The notes beneath the pieces are model-generated. The model saw nothing but the letters and a program-made list of their open reading frames with translations. It ran no database searches and was not told the DNA's origin. A program made the position numbers and the translations under genes. 26,228 bases of DNA from Anthropogastromicrobium aceti (GTDB lineage: Bacteria > Bacillota > Clostridia > Lachnospirales > Lachnospiraceae), in the NCBI RefSeq assembly GCF_025567095.1, contig NZ_JAOQJH010000039.1; one strand, 5' to 3'. Position 1 is the first letter of the stretch. Every line of letters begins with the position of its first letter. Shown one piece after another: positions 1-7,088 of this stretch.

Positions 1-395
1 TGATCCAGAAATATAAGCGTAAGAAGCGCTTTGGAAGATCCATCAACCGTCGTGCGCCTGCGCGATTCCTGCTTGAATTGGAAAGAAAAGCGGAGGCAGT
101 TGGAGGTGTCTATGCAGAAGTGGATACAAAAGAATTTAAGGCAAGCCAATATAACCATGTAACTGATGCTTATGAAAAGATTCCATTGTCACAAAGAGAA
201 AAGGAGATTGGAAAGCGAAAGGTACAGAGAGATTTGTATTCTGCATTTCTAATTCGAAATGCAGATTTGGATTTTAAACATCCCGATAGAGAAAAATGTG
301 AGTATGAATTTGAACATTTTGCAAAAATGCAGGATCAGTTGATTTTAAAAATGAAGGAAAGTGGATTGTCGATGAGACAATGTTTTGGATTTTAA
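1..395 (+). pseudogene. tnpB: 3' part of IS200/IS605-family tnpB (RNA-guided nuclease), cut by window start
   Basis: The reading frame is open from base 3, so the 5' part lies outside the window or is missing. About 130 C-terminal residues are visible. They align almost residue for residue with the - strand tnpB at 25468-26228 over the shared stretch containing FGRSIN, APARFLLEL and VDTKEFKASQYNHVTDAYEKI. The segment QRDLYSAFLIRN, around residue 70 of the 105-aa reading that starts at 78, is the likely RuvC-III region and supplies the last catalytic Asp of this TnpB subgroup. No CxxC zinc-finger pairs are visible. TnpB proteins are RNA-guided DNA endonucleases that help IS605-type elements persist. 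The right end of the element follows at 535-566. Whether this copy is full length cannot be told here. Confidence 0.85.
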
Positions 396-566
396 GAACA
401 TACATAAGGCTTCGGCATAGGTCTTTTGCTGAGAAAGTAGTACACGACGTATGAAATCCCATCAGCATAAATCCTGAACACAGTGGCTATATTTCAGTCT
501 ATACGGCTGGATGATGCTGCCAGAATCTAAGGAATCCCACGGTTTTAACCGTGGGAGTATGTCAAA
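396..566 (+). mobile_element. IS605-type right end, with probable 3' part of the TnpB guide RNA (omega/reRNA)
   Basis: The 170 bases after the tnpB stop hold no gene. They end in a 10-bp hairpin, TCCCACGGTT-TT-AACCGTGGGA (535-556), followed by GTATGTCAAA. The same hairpin and tail occur in reverse orientation at 25187-25217, so the element end lies at about 565-566. In IS200/IS605 elements the TnpB guide RNA is transcribed from the 3' end of tnpB through this right end, and its guide is the flanking host DNA. That predicts a scaffold in about 400-566 and a guide starting near 567. The hairpin and shared end are seen; the RNA is inferred. Confidence 0.7.
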
Positions 567-1322
567 CTGGAAGTTCTTGCACAAGATTTTAAATCGCATG
601 ATCTTGGAATTTCAGCAAGTAATTTGCGTCGAGATCGAAAGAATCCAACCGATATCCTAGATCGTATTGACCTTCAAACAGTAACCAATAATTTGAGAAA
701 ACTGTTGGAAATTCGAAATAAGGAAGAGCGAATAGCAGAGCTTGATGACATTCATGCAAAAGAAATTAAGGAATATTTGAAGCTACTTGATCTTATAAAA
801 GAAATTGATGTGAGACATTTACCGAGTATTGGTGAGAAATCCAGCCGAACCGTAATTGCACAGCCAGGTTTGCGCTATGCACAGGCTGATGCTTTGATTC
901 GTAGTCTATTGTTATATGATACATTTGAAGCATTATCGTTAGCTGAGCGCATGGCTGTACAGGAAAGAATTTTAAATGAGATCAAAGGCCGAATGTTGGA
1001 AGATATTGTTTTGCAGGAAACGCAAATGGCAAATCCTAAAAAAGAAGTGTTTGTACTTCAATTTGCAATCGGAGAATTTGACATGGTAGTTTTTGATCCG
1101 TTAGAGGGAAATTGCCAAATCTTTGAGATTAAGCATAGCACAGAAGCAGTCAAAAGCCAGTATCGCCATTTAATTGATGAAGAAAAATGTGCATTGACAG
1201 AACATCGATACGGTCTAATTACAGCGAAGACAGTTTTGTATCGTGGAGAGGATCAGATAATTGAGGGGATTCAGTATCGAAATGTTGAAAGATATTTGGT
1301 AGAACTTGATTGTGCCGGGTGA
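567..1322 (+). pseudogene. C-terminal part of an AAA-type ATPase with DUF4143/PD-(D/E)XK-like domain, truncated by IS
   Basis: The frame is open from 549 through the IS end and reads host-like protein from about 567 (LEVLAQDF) to the stop at 1322. The only internal start would be a TTG at 624. The visible 250 residues resemble the C-terminal half of the large ATP-binding proteins with a DUF4143 domain. GEFDMVVFD followed by CQIFEIKHS matches a PD-(D/E)XK fold (D ... E-x-K). The N-terminal P-loop ATPase part, normally about 200 residues, is missing. The insertion of the IS605-type element directly upstream explains the loss. A functional product is unlikely, although a short peptide from TTG 624 cannot be excluded. 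Confidence 0.6.
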
Positions 1323-1338
1323 TTTTTAAGATTGGGAT

Positions 1339-1362
1339 GTAAGAGTATCTGACACTTGTACC
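1339..1362. repeat. 24-bp direct repeat, copy 1
   Basis: The sequence begins GTAAGAGTATCTGACACTTG and ends TACC. It matches 7089-7112 at 22 of 24 positions in the same orientation. This copy lies 17 bp after the stop of the truncated ATPase gene. The two copies bracket the accessory region 1340-7110. Confidence 0.6.
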
Positions 1363-1419
1363 TGCTTCAGTCTTGCTTGTGTCCTAAAAAATGTGTAAAT
1401 GCACGGAAATGAGGAATAA

Positions 1420-2184
1420 ATGAAAGTTTTATTAGGAACAACGAATCCATCAAAGGTCAAAAGATTTGCGGATTTGTTAAAAGGGTATGATATTGAATTT
1501 ATTACTTTAAAAGATATCAAAATTATAGAAGAACCAGAGGAAAAGGGGACTTCACCAGAAGAAAATGCAATCATAAAGGCAAAGTTCTATGGACAATATT
1601 TTGACATTGTGATTTGTAACGATGTGGGATTGTATTTTAAAGAACTGGATTTAGAGGATTTGCGGCAACCGGGATTGAATATTAGAACGCCTATGAATAT
1701 GAATAGACTGTCGGATGAAGAGATGATTGATTATTACTCAAAACTGATTGCAAAGCTTGGTGGTAAAGTCACAGCATATTACTTGGATGGAATTGCAGTT
1801 TATAATCACGGTGTGATTTCCTCATTCATGGACAATGAGGCAGCTCAAAAAACAGGGGTATTCGATATGATCGATAAAGCTTCATCAAAAAGATTTGAAG
1901 GATGGCCTCTTGATTCTTTATCAATCAATAAAGAAACTGGCAAATATTTTGTTGATGGAACTGTTGGTGAAAGCAAAGACAATATCATTAAGGGTCAATA
2001 TGAAAAGAGTATCGTAGATTTTTTGCTTAAGTCTTTACATGTTGATAGTAACGTAAGAGTATCAGGCACTTTGACAGTTAATCAGGTTGATTCTATGCAA
2101 ATGGCATCAGATGAGGATGTTTTGGCAGCGTCAAGTCAACTGATGAAACGTAATAAGCATGTTTACAAGGAACTATCAAAATGA
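1420..2184 (+). CDS. Divergent Ham1/RdgB-like non-canonical purine NTP pyrophosphatase
   Basis: The protein has 254 residues and starts at ATG 1420 behind GAGG at about 1410. The N-terminus carries the Ham1 signature TTNPSKVKRF (residues 7-16). SPEENAIIKAKFY, near residue 46, matches the family's conserved T/S-x-E-NA-x-x-KA helix. NDVGLYF, near 68, corresponds to the usual D-S-G-L metal/nucleotide site. Family members hydrolyse ITP, XTP and dITP to the monophosphate and pyrophosphate, cleaning the nucleotide pool. The typical length is about 195-205 residues, so this copy has extra sequence at the C-terminus (from about residue 205), and the usual GYDPIF-like motif reads GWPLDSL. It belongs to a divergent branch and the substrate is uncertain. 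Its 3' 480 bp are duplicated at 5289-5768. Confidence 0.72.
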   Translation: MKVLLGTTNPSKVKRFADLLKGYDIEFITLKDIKIIEEPEEKGTSPEENAIIKAKFYGQYFDIVICNDVGLYFKELDLEDLRQPGLNIRTPMNMNRLSDEEMIDYYSKLIAKLGGKVTAYYLDGIAVYNHGVISSFMDNEAAQKTGVFDMIDKASSKRFEGWPLDSLSINKETGKYFVDGTVGESKDNIIKGQYEKSIVDFLLKSLHVDSNVRVSGTLTVNQVDSMQMASDEDVLAASSQLMKRNKHVYKELSK

Positions 2185-2211
2185 GAGAATAGATATAGCA
2201 AGTGATAAATC
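1732..2211. repeat. 480-bp direct repeat, copy 1 (3' part of Ham1-like gene)
   Basis: This stretch aligns without gaps to 5289-5768. The encoded proteins differ at roughly 15 of 150 residues, with most changes in the variable C-terminal segment (residues 205-225). The identity continues about 25 bp past the stop codon, through AGAGAATAGATATAGCAAGTG, and then ends. Confidence 0.85.
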
Positions 2212-2233
2212 AAAATTTGTGGAGGTATATATT

Positions 2234-2395
2234 ATGAGAGTAATGATTTCAATCATTCTTATGGTAATTGCAGCGTTGGTCGGTTTTTTCTTTGGAGCTG
2301 GAATGAGCGAAGCAATGGGTGGAGCAATACTACTTTCAATGATTACAGGCTTTGCTTGCACTATTAGTGCTATTGAAAAGAACAAGAAGGAATGA
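2234..2395 (+). CDS. Small membrane protein, 53 aa, unknown function
   Basis: The start is ATG 2234, behind a strong GGAGG at 2221-2225; an upstream TTG at 2159 would overlap the preceding gene and has no comparable site. The product has two hydrophobic segments (about residues 2-21 and 27-46), separated by a short glycine-rich turn with MSEAMGG, and ends in a charged EKNKKE tail. This predicts a small hairpin-like integral membrane protein. It lies between the Ham1-like gene and the EFR1 gene on the same strand and could be co-transcribed. I do not recognise the family. Confidence 0.6.
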   Translation: MRVMISIILMVIAALVGFFFGAGMSEAMGGAILLSMITGFACTISAIEKNKKE

Positions 2396-2417
2396 CAAGT
2401 TCACATTTGTTTGATTG
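2394..2417. repeat. Short intergenic repeat, copy 1
   Basis: The sequence directly after the small membrane gene begins GACAAGTTCACATTTGTTTG. It matches 6603-6626, which lies after the hydrolase gene, at 20 of 24 positions. A shorter relative (GACAAATTCCAGTTGTGG) follows the membrane protein gene at 3881. Confidence 0.35.
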
Positions 2418-2445
2418 GACAAATAGGAATCAGTAGGAGAAGATT

Positions 2446-3201
2446 ATGAAGTTTTATAATATATTTTTTAGCCCAACCGGTGGCACAAAGAAAGTAGCAA
2501 ATATTGTTGCGAAAGGGACGAAACTGGACGCTGAAGAAATCGACCTGATCAAAGAACCGGATAAACTCATGAAGGTGAACTTTGAAAAAGAGGACTTGTG
2601 TTTGGTTGCTGTTCCGTCCTACGGCGGGCGTATTCCTTCGGCTGTAACGGATATGTTCTGCAATGTAAAGGCAGACGGCACGAAGGCAATTCTTGTGGCG
2701 GTGTTTGGAAACCGTGCGATTGACGATACTTTATTGGAGTTACAGGATGTTCTGGAAGCATCGGGCTTTGTGTGTATCGCAGGCATGGAGGCTGTTGCAG
2801 AACATTCTCTGATGCACCAATTTGGAACCGGACGCCCGGATCAGCAGGACGAAAAGGAATTACTGGAATTTGCCGCAAAGATCATGCAAAGCGACGAAAC
2901 GCAAAGGACACCTAAATTCCCTGGAAACAGACCATATCGAGAATATGGTGGAGTTCCCCTCAAACCTGTTGCAAATGGAAAATGCACCTCCTGCGGTCTG
3001 TGCGCAAAAGAATGCCCAGAGGGTGCTATTCCCTTGAACAATCCGAAGCTGACCGATAAGAACAAGTGCATTTCCTGTATGCATTGCGTAGCAGTCTGTC
3101 CGAAAAAAGCAAGAGATTATAGCAAGTTTGTCAGCTTTATTGCCGGGCAAAAAATGAAGAAGGTCTGTTCCGGTAGAAAGGAAAACAAATTGTACCTATA
3201 A
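2446..3201 (+). CDS. EFR1-type flavodoxin/ferredoxin fusion protein
   Basis: The protein has 251 residues and starts at ATG 2446 behind AGGAGA. The N-terminal half is flavodoxin-like, with an FMN phosphate-binding loop SPTGGTKK at residues 9-16 and the AVPSYGGRIP segment near residue 51. The C-terminal part holds two [4Fe-4S] ferredoxin motifs, Cys180/183/186/190 and Cys208/211/214/218, each followed by the usual Pro. This matches the EFR1 family of fused flavodoxin-ferredoxin proteins common in anaerobic Firmicutes. They are presumed cytosolic electron carriers or small oxidoreductases, with partners generally unknown. The local base composition is somewhat richer in GC than the neighbours, which may point to separate transfer. 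Confidence 0.85.
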   Translation: MKFYNIFFSPTGGTKKVANIVAKGTKLDAEEIDLIKEPDKLMKVNFEKEDLCLVAVPSYGGRIPSAVTDMFCNVKADGTKAILVAVFGNRAIDDTLLELQDVLEASGFVCIAGMEAVAEHSLMHQFGTGRPDQQDEKELLEFAAKIMQSDETQRTPKFPGNRPYREYGGVPLKPVANGKCTSCGLCAKECPEGAIPLNNPKLTDKNKCISCMHCVAVCPKKARDYSKFVSFIAGQKMKKVCSGRKENKLYL

Positions 3202-3224
3202 GTCGTTGTTTGTGGAGGGTAATT

Positions 3225-3881
3225 ATGATAAAGCTTTTGAATGATATTAGGAATGCAGAAAATTCAATATCCAATAATAGTAAAATTATAAATACTATAG
3301 TTGTATTGTTCCTTGGAATAGCTTTGGGAACTTTTTCAAAATATTTGGATTTTCGTCAAGCTGAACTTCCATGTGTACTTATGGCAATAGATGAAGCATT
3401 CGATATTCATAATTTCCTGGGGCGTTTTGCAATTTGGGTATTGATTGCACTGTGTATTTCTATTTATAGTAATTCTGCAATAAGAGCAAGCGTTAATGTT
3501 TTTGCGTTTTTTGTTGGCATGGTTGCAAGTTACTATTTGTATTCAAATTATATTGCAGGATTTTTTCCAAGAAGTTATGCGATGATTTGGTTTGGGTTTA
3601 CAGCAGTTTCTCCATTATTGGCTTTTGTATGCTGGTATGCAAGGGGGAAAAGTAAACTGGCATTTATACTGTCGGCTCTGATTTTGGCAGTATTATTCAA
3701 TATGTGCTTTGTATATGGATTCGGATATTTTAGTGCACGGTCTGTTTTGGAAGTGATAGTCTTTATTATTGGATTTATTGTTTTGAAGAGGAACTCATTG
3801 AGGAGTTCTGCACTAATGGGAACAATTAGTATTGTTCTTGCATTCTTACTTAATATAATTATTCCATTCCATTTTGGATAG
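3225..3881 (+). CDS. Polytopic integral membrane protein, unknown function
   Basis: The start is ATG 3225, behind GGAGGG at 3213-3218, giving 218 residues. After a soluble N-terminal stretch of about 20 residues there are some six hydrophobic segments, near residues 25-42, 70-85, 91-112, 122-142, 148-168 and 170-190, with a final one reaching the C-terminus. A conserved-looking WYARGKSK loop sits between helices. No enzymatic motif is visible. It starts 23 bp after the EFR1 stop, so the two may be co-transcribed. I do not recognise the family with confidence. Confidence 0.6.
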   Translation: MIKLLNDIRNAENSISNNSKIINTIVVLFLGIALGTFSKYLDFRQAELPCVLMAIDEAFDIHNFLGRFAIWVLIALCISIYSNSAIRASVNVFAFFVGMVASYYLYSNYIAGFFPRSYAMIWFGFTAVSPLLAFVCWYARGKSKLAFILSALILAVLFNMCFVYGFGYFSARSVLEVIVFIIGFIVLKRNSLRSSALMGTISIVLAFLLNIIIPFHFG

Positions 3882-3920
3882 ACAAATTCCAGTTGTGGAA
3901 AGTGAGGTAAAAAATGTTAT

Positions 3921-4016
3921 ATGAGAAAGGGACTCAACGGAAAAGAGGTAGAAAAAGAATTGTATGAGAGATATGGATTTGCGAAAATGGAAGATGAAAT
4001 GGAGCTGGTATGGTGA
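3921..4016 (+). pseudogene. 31-aa open frame, possible acetyltransferase C-terminal remnant
   Basis: The frame runs from ATG 3921 to TGA 4014-4016 and reads GKEVEKELYERYGF followed by AKMEDEMELVW. The pattern YERYGF...M.LVW looks like the last strand and C-terminus of a GNAT acetyltransferase. No upstream part of such a protein is present. It overlaps the methyltransferase start by 7 bp, which suggests a former coupled gene pair. This is a weak call. Confidence 0.3.
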
Positions 4017-4339
4017 GTAAAAAAATGACAGAGTTACAACCTTGGGAATGTCTCATGAAGCGAATTGTCTGGAAACAATTAGGAGACATTCGTGATAAAA
4101 AGATACTTGATTTCGGCAGTGGTATCGGAGTAACTGCAAATTATTTGGCAGAGCATAATGATGTAACAGCCATTGAACCTGATGAAGATAGTGTAAAGGA
4201 AAGATGGGCAGATAACCAGTATACACAAATTATCGGAAGTGCTAATGAACTGCGCAGATTTGCTGATGAGTCATTTGATATGATTATAATGATTCAGCGC
4301 AGAAAACCCCGGCCGTTCGCAAGAACGTCCGAGGGATGA
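4010..4339 (+). pseudogene. N-terminal part of a class I SAM-dependent methyltransferase, interrupted by IS
   Basis: About 95 residues read as a class I methyltransferase: motif I ILDFGSGIGVTANYL (near residue 32), the acidic loop AIEPDEDS (near 60) and the motif around FADESFDMIIM (near 85). The normal continuation of the motif IV strand is then replaced by RRKPRPFARTSEG, encoded by the end of the IS at about 4300. The catalytic fold would be incomplete. The substrate is unknown. The upstream 31-aa remnant overlaps it. Confidence 0.7.
4308..4335. repeat. Imperfect hairpin, probable IS left-end structure
   Basis: The arms CGTTC and GAACG close a GCAA loop. Below it CGG pairs with CCG across one mismatch, and CCC pairs with GGG across a bulge. 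It sits at the outer side of the tnpA 3' end, where IS200/IS605 TnpA proteins bind single-stranded end hairpins. Confidence 0.5.
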
Positions 4340-4366
4340 ATGCGCCGATTACAAACAACGCAACCA

Positions 4367-4879
4367 TCATTCCAACAGGGTTTTCTTCTGGAATTGTTGG
4401 TTTTTCTTGGCCTGATGTTCTTCAGAACGCTGTGATTCGATGTATTGCTTTACTGTTTCAAGAGAAACACTTCCGGTAGTTGCGATAAAGTAGCTGCGGC
4501 TCCAGAATGAGGTATCGTCCCCATAGATATATTGTTTGATCTGTTCCGGAAAACGCTTGCGCATCTCTCTGGATAACTGAGTCTTGATGCTTCTTACAAA
4601 GACGGATATGTTGGTATTCGGTGGCAGTGATACCAGCAGGTGGATATGATCTCTGTCTGTCTCTGCGGATAAAACTTTTCCACGGAACTGCTCTGCCATA
4701 TGATTCGAAAAATCTTTCATGGCAGCACTCATTTCGTCGTTAATCACAGGCTTTCGGTAATGTGTGACGAAAATCATATGATAGGTAAGACAGTAAACAC
4801 AATGCTGTCCCCTGTTGTACCCGTCTTTCTTTACTTTGTCCTTTTGGTCTTTGTTGACACCATTCTTATTTGTTCTCAT
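4367..4879 (-). CDS. tnpA: IS200/IS605 family transposase TnpA (Y1 HUH)
   Basis: The protein has 170 residues. The HUH metal-binding motif is His78-Ile-His80 in DRDHIHLLVS, and the single catalytic tyrosine is Tyr146 in VKQYIESQ. These define a Y1 transposase that moves single-stranded element DNA by cutting and joining at end hairpins. The length is slightly above the usual 130-155 residues because of a charged Lys/Asn-rich N-terminal stretch of about 20 residues. The gene appears intact. It is transcribed from the overlapping divergent promoter at 4947-4975 and lies opposite the truncated tnpB. Confidence 0.92.
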   Translation of the reverse strand: MRTNKNGVNKDQKDKVKKDGYNRGQHCVYCLTYHMIFVTHYRKPVINDEMSAAMKDFSNHMAEQFRGKVLSAETDRDHIHLLVSLPPNTNISVFVRSIKTQLSREMRKRFPEQIKQYIYGDDTSFWSRSYFIATTGSVSLETVKQYIESQRSEEHQAKKNQQFQKKTLLE

Positions 4880-4932
4880 AATAGTACCTCTCTCGTTTTA
4901 AAATAAAATAATTCAAAAAGTTCATATATTGC

Positions 4933-4975
4933 TTGATTTTACTTATATTATATCGTATAATATAAGTGTAGTCAA
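4933..4975. promoter_or_regulatory. Overlapping, symmetric divergent promoters for tnpA and tnpB on a 27-bp palindrome
   Basis: The palindrome has perfect 12-bp arms, ACTTATATTATA (4941-4952) and its complement (4956-4967), around TCG. On the + strand TTGATT (4933-4938), 17 bp, TATAAT (4956-4961) points to tnpB. On the - strand TTGACT (4975-4970), 17 bp, TATAAT (4952-4947) points to tnpA. The two promoters overlap completely, so RNA polymerase can probably occupy only one at a time, and the palindrome could also be an operator. Confidence 0.7.
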
Positions 4976-5010
4976 CTATATTCTCACGTTTCCGAAAAGG
5001 AGGGTCTTAC

Positions 5011-5304
5011 ATGCATACCATATCGATCTTTGTGGATCAGAACAGGATGCCAAAGCTGGCATCTTATTTCGAGTGCCAGACTCACCTTGCAAAAAAACTG
5101 CGAAATTCAGCAAACTTTATTCTTCGTAACCTGCGTACCGGATTGAAAAAAGATCCGGTTGACCGCACTTCCAATGAAAATGAGGTCATAGAGACTGTAC
5201 GTATCGGCATTGAGATGGCAAATGAAAAGCTTCAGAAAGATGTTGACCGACTCACGAAGCAGCTGCAGAGTCTGCCTGCAAGCTTACTTACTATTCAAAA
5301 CTGA
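5011..5304 (+). pseudogene. tnpB: N-terminal fragment of IS605-type tnpB
   Basis: The start is ATG 5011, behind AGGAGGG at 4998-5004. About 92 residues read as a TnpB N-terminus (FVDQNRMPKLASYFE, LAKKLRNSANFILRN and a helical tail). The frame then enters the Ham1 duplicate at about 5288 and stops at TGA 5302-5304 after SLLTIQN. The RuvC nuclease domain is absent, so no guide-RNA-directed cleavage is expected. The divergent arrangement with tnpA is typical for IS605-type elements. Confidence 0.75.
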
Positions 5305-5741
5305 TTGCAAAGCTTGGTGGTAAAGTCACAGCATATTATTTAGATGGAATTGCAGTTTATAATCACGGTGTAATTTCTTCGTTCATGGACAATGAGGCAG
5401 CTCAAAAAACAGGGGTATTCGATATGATTGATAAAGCTTCATCAAAAAGATTTGAAGGATGTCCTCTTGATTCGTTATCAATTGATAACGAAACTGGCAA
5501 ATATTTTGTTGATGGAAGTATTGGCGAAAGCAAAGACAATATCATTAAGGGTCAATATGAAAAGAGTATCGTAGATTTTTTGCTTAAGTCTTTACATATT
5601 CAGGGTAATGTAGGAGCATCAGGTACTTTTGCATTTAATCAGGATGATTCTACGCAAATGGCATCAGATGAGGATGTTTTGGCAGCGTCAAGTCAACTGA
5701 TGAAACGTAATAAGCATGTTTACAAGGAACTATCAAAATGA
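5289..5741 (+). pseudogene. 5'-truncated second copy of the Ham1/RdgB-like gene
   Basis: The frame reads YYSKLIAKLGGKVTAYYLDG onward to KELSK and the stop at 5741, matching residues 105-254 of the gene at 1420. The N-terminal half with the TTNPSK and EENA motifs is missing, so enzyme activity is not expected. An internal ATG at 5385 has no ribosome binding site of note. The fragment is fused out of frame to the truncated tnpB. Differences cluster in the C-terminal extension, where copy 1 reads HVDSNVRVSGTLTV and copy 2 reads HIQGNVGASGTFAF. That suggests two paralogues rather than a very recent duplication. Confidence 0.8.
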
Positions 5742-5768
5742 GAGAATAGATATAGCAAGTGTTAAATC
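5289..5768. repeat. 480-bp direct repeat, copy 2
   Basis: It is the gap-free counterpart of 1732-2211. Its left edge is the tnpB junction, where copy 1 codes DYYS and copy 2 codes TYYS. Its right edge lies just past AGCAAGTGTTAAATC. The repeat could support homologous recombination that deletes or duplicates 3.6 kb. Confidence 0.85.
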
Positions 5769-5810
5769 GGAAGTTATCAAATTGATTGGGAAGTATACAG
5801 GAGATAAGGA

Positions 5811-6569
5811 ATGACAATTCATGAATATGGAAAAAGTAATGCAAAGACAGTGGTTCTGGTACATCCATCTGTAGTGATGTGGGATTTTTTTGAATATCTA
5901 ATTCCTTTATTGGAAAAGGATTGTCATGTAATTATTCCGGCATTGCCGGGATATGATGAAAATGATTCACAGCAAAATTTTACCAGCGTGGAAAATATCG
6001 CCGGGGAATTGGCAGAGTGGTTAGTAAAAAATAAGATTACCACCATTGATGTTCTATATGGCTGTTCTATGGGAGGTAGTATTGTTTTAAGAATGCTTGC
6101 AGATAAGAAAATTACCGTAAATAACACAATATGCGATGGCGGAATCACACCATATCAGATACCATGGTTACTTACTCGATTCATTGCTGTTAAGGATTTT
6201 CTGCTGATTTCTATGGGAAAAACAGGCGGGTTTAGCCTTCTGGAAAAGGTGTTTGCAACAGATGAATATAGCAAGGAAGATTTAGAATATATGGCGAAAG
6301 TTTTCCGCTTTATCAGTTATAAGACCATCTGGAGAACTTTTGAATCATGCAACAACTACAGGATGCCGGAAGGTACTATAGAATATCTGGGTAAATTAGA
6401 ATATTGGTACGGTGATAAAGAACGTAAAGAAAGAGCAAAAGATTTAGCATATGTAAAAGAACATTTTCTACATGTAAAGTTTATAGAAATGAAAAATATG
6501 GGACACGCCAGTATGGCGACATTATATCCAGAAAACATGGCAGAACGTATTATGGATTTAGCAAAGTAA
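5811..6569 (+). CDS. Alpha/beta-hydrolase fold protein
   Basis: The protein has 252 residues and starts at ATG 5811 behind AGGAG at 5799-5803. It shows a complete apparent catalytic triad: nucleophile Ser86 in the elbow GCSMGGS, a candidate acid Asp202 in YGDKERK, and His232 in NMGHASM. The oxyanion region is near VHPSVV (residues 17-22), where the common HG motif is replaced by HP. There is no signal peptide, so it is probably cytosolic. Alpha/beta hydrolases of this size include esterases, C-C hydrolases and acyl transfer enzymes, and nothing here narrows the substrate. It lies just downstream of the Ham1 duplicate and upstream of a decayed Rpn gene. Confidence 0.8.
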   Translation: MTIHEYGKSNAKTVVLVHPSVVMWDFFEYLIPLLEKDCHVIIPALPGYDENDSQQNFTSVENIAGELAEWLVKNKITTIDVLYGCSMGGSIVLRMLADKKITVNNTICDGGITPYQIPWLLTRFIAVKDFLLISMGKTGGFSLLEKVFATDEYSKEDLEYMAKVFRFISYKTIWRTFESCNNYRMPEGTIEYLGKLEYWYGDKERKERAKDLAYVKEHFLHVKFIEMKNMGHASMATLYPENMAERIMDLAK

Positions 6570-6602
6570 GGAGTTGCAGCAAATAAAAAGAAGTTGTGTT
6601 GT

Positions 6603-6626
6603 GACAAATTCAAGTTTGCTTGATTG
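6603..6626. repeat. Short intergenic repeat, copy 2
   Basis: It begins GACAAATTCAAGTTTGCTTG and matches 2394-2417 at 20 of 24 positions. Like that copy it lies soon after a stop codon. Confidence 0.35.
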
Positions 6627-6656
6627 AAAAATCGCAAGTTAATGTATTGATAGCAT

Positions 6657-7022
6657 TTGGCTAGAACCTTTATTAATTCCGGCAGGAAGGAGGTTTACGA
6701 AAAATTGGTAGAGGAAGATAAGACATTTGAGGAAGCATACGAGCGCTTGAAGAAAGCAAGTAGTGACGAGAAACTAATGGCAATGTACAGAAGTCGTGAG
6801 AAGGCAATAAGAGATTGGAATGATTCGATTAATTCAGCAAGAAGAGAAGGAGAATTACAGGGAAAGAGAATAGGATTACAAGAGGGCATTCAGACTGGAC
6901 AAATTAGAACTTTGGTTGATCTGGTCGATGATGGACTTCTTGATATTAAGAAGGCTGCAGAGCGAGCAGGGCTGACTCTGGAAGAGTTTCAAAAGAGAAT
7001 GCAGGAAGAAAATCGTAATTAA
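6657..7022 (+). pseudogene. C-terminal remnant of an Rpn/PD-(D/E)XK recombination-promoting nuclease family protein
   Basis: The 121-residue frame begins directly after a stop codon with TTG. A better-placed start may be TTG 6705, behind AGGAGG at 6687-6692. The stretch EEAYERLKKASSDEKL, then YRSREKAIRDWNDSINSARREG, then GKRIGLQEGIQTGQ and the end LTLEEFQKRMQEENRN, is the typical charged helical C-terminus of Rpn-family nucleases (DUF4351/PDDEXK_2-like). The N-terminal nuclease domain, about 200 residues, is missing. It is therefore most likely a gene remnant. Confidence 0.6.
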
Positions 7023-7039
7023 ATAGAAACAGATAAGTG

Positions 7040-7087
7040 ATCGCTTCAAGAGGTAAGAAGATGTACTTCTTGAAGCGATTTTTTTAT
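7040..7087 (+). terminator. Intrinsic terminator after the Rpn remnant
   Basis: A perfect 12-bp stem, ATCGCTTCAAGA (7040-7051) with TCTTGAAGCGAT (7068-7079), has a 16-nt loop and is followed by six T. It closes the accessory region before the B12 promoter. Confidence 0.85.
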
Positions 7088-7088
7088 T

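Larger units (their letters stand above)
4295..5288. mobile_element. IS605-type element with intact tnpA and truncated divergent tnpB
   Basis: The left boundary falls near 4295-4306, where the methyltransferase frame breaks. A hairpin with CGTTC-gcaa-GAACG at its tip and CGG/CCG below (about 4308-4335) looks like the left-end recognition structure. tnpA runs on the - strand, tnpB starts on the + strand, and a palindromic promoter region lies between them. The right part is missing: at about 5288 the sequence switches abruptly to the Ham1 duplicate, and no right-end hairpin is present. TnpA may still be active, but without its right end this copy should be immobile. Confidence 0.75.
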
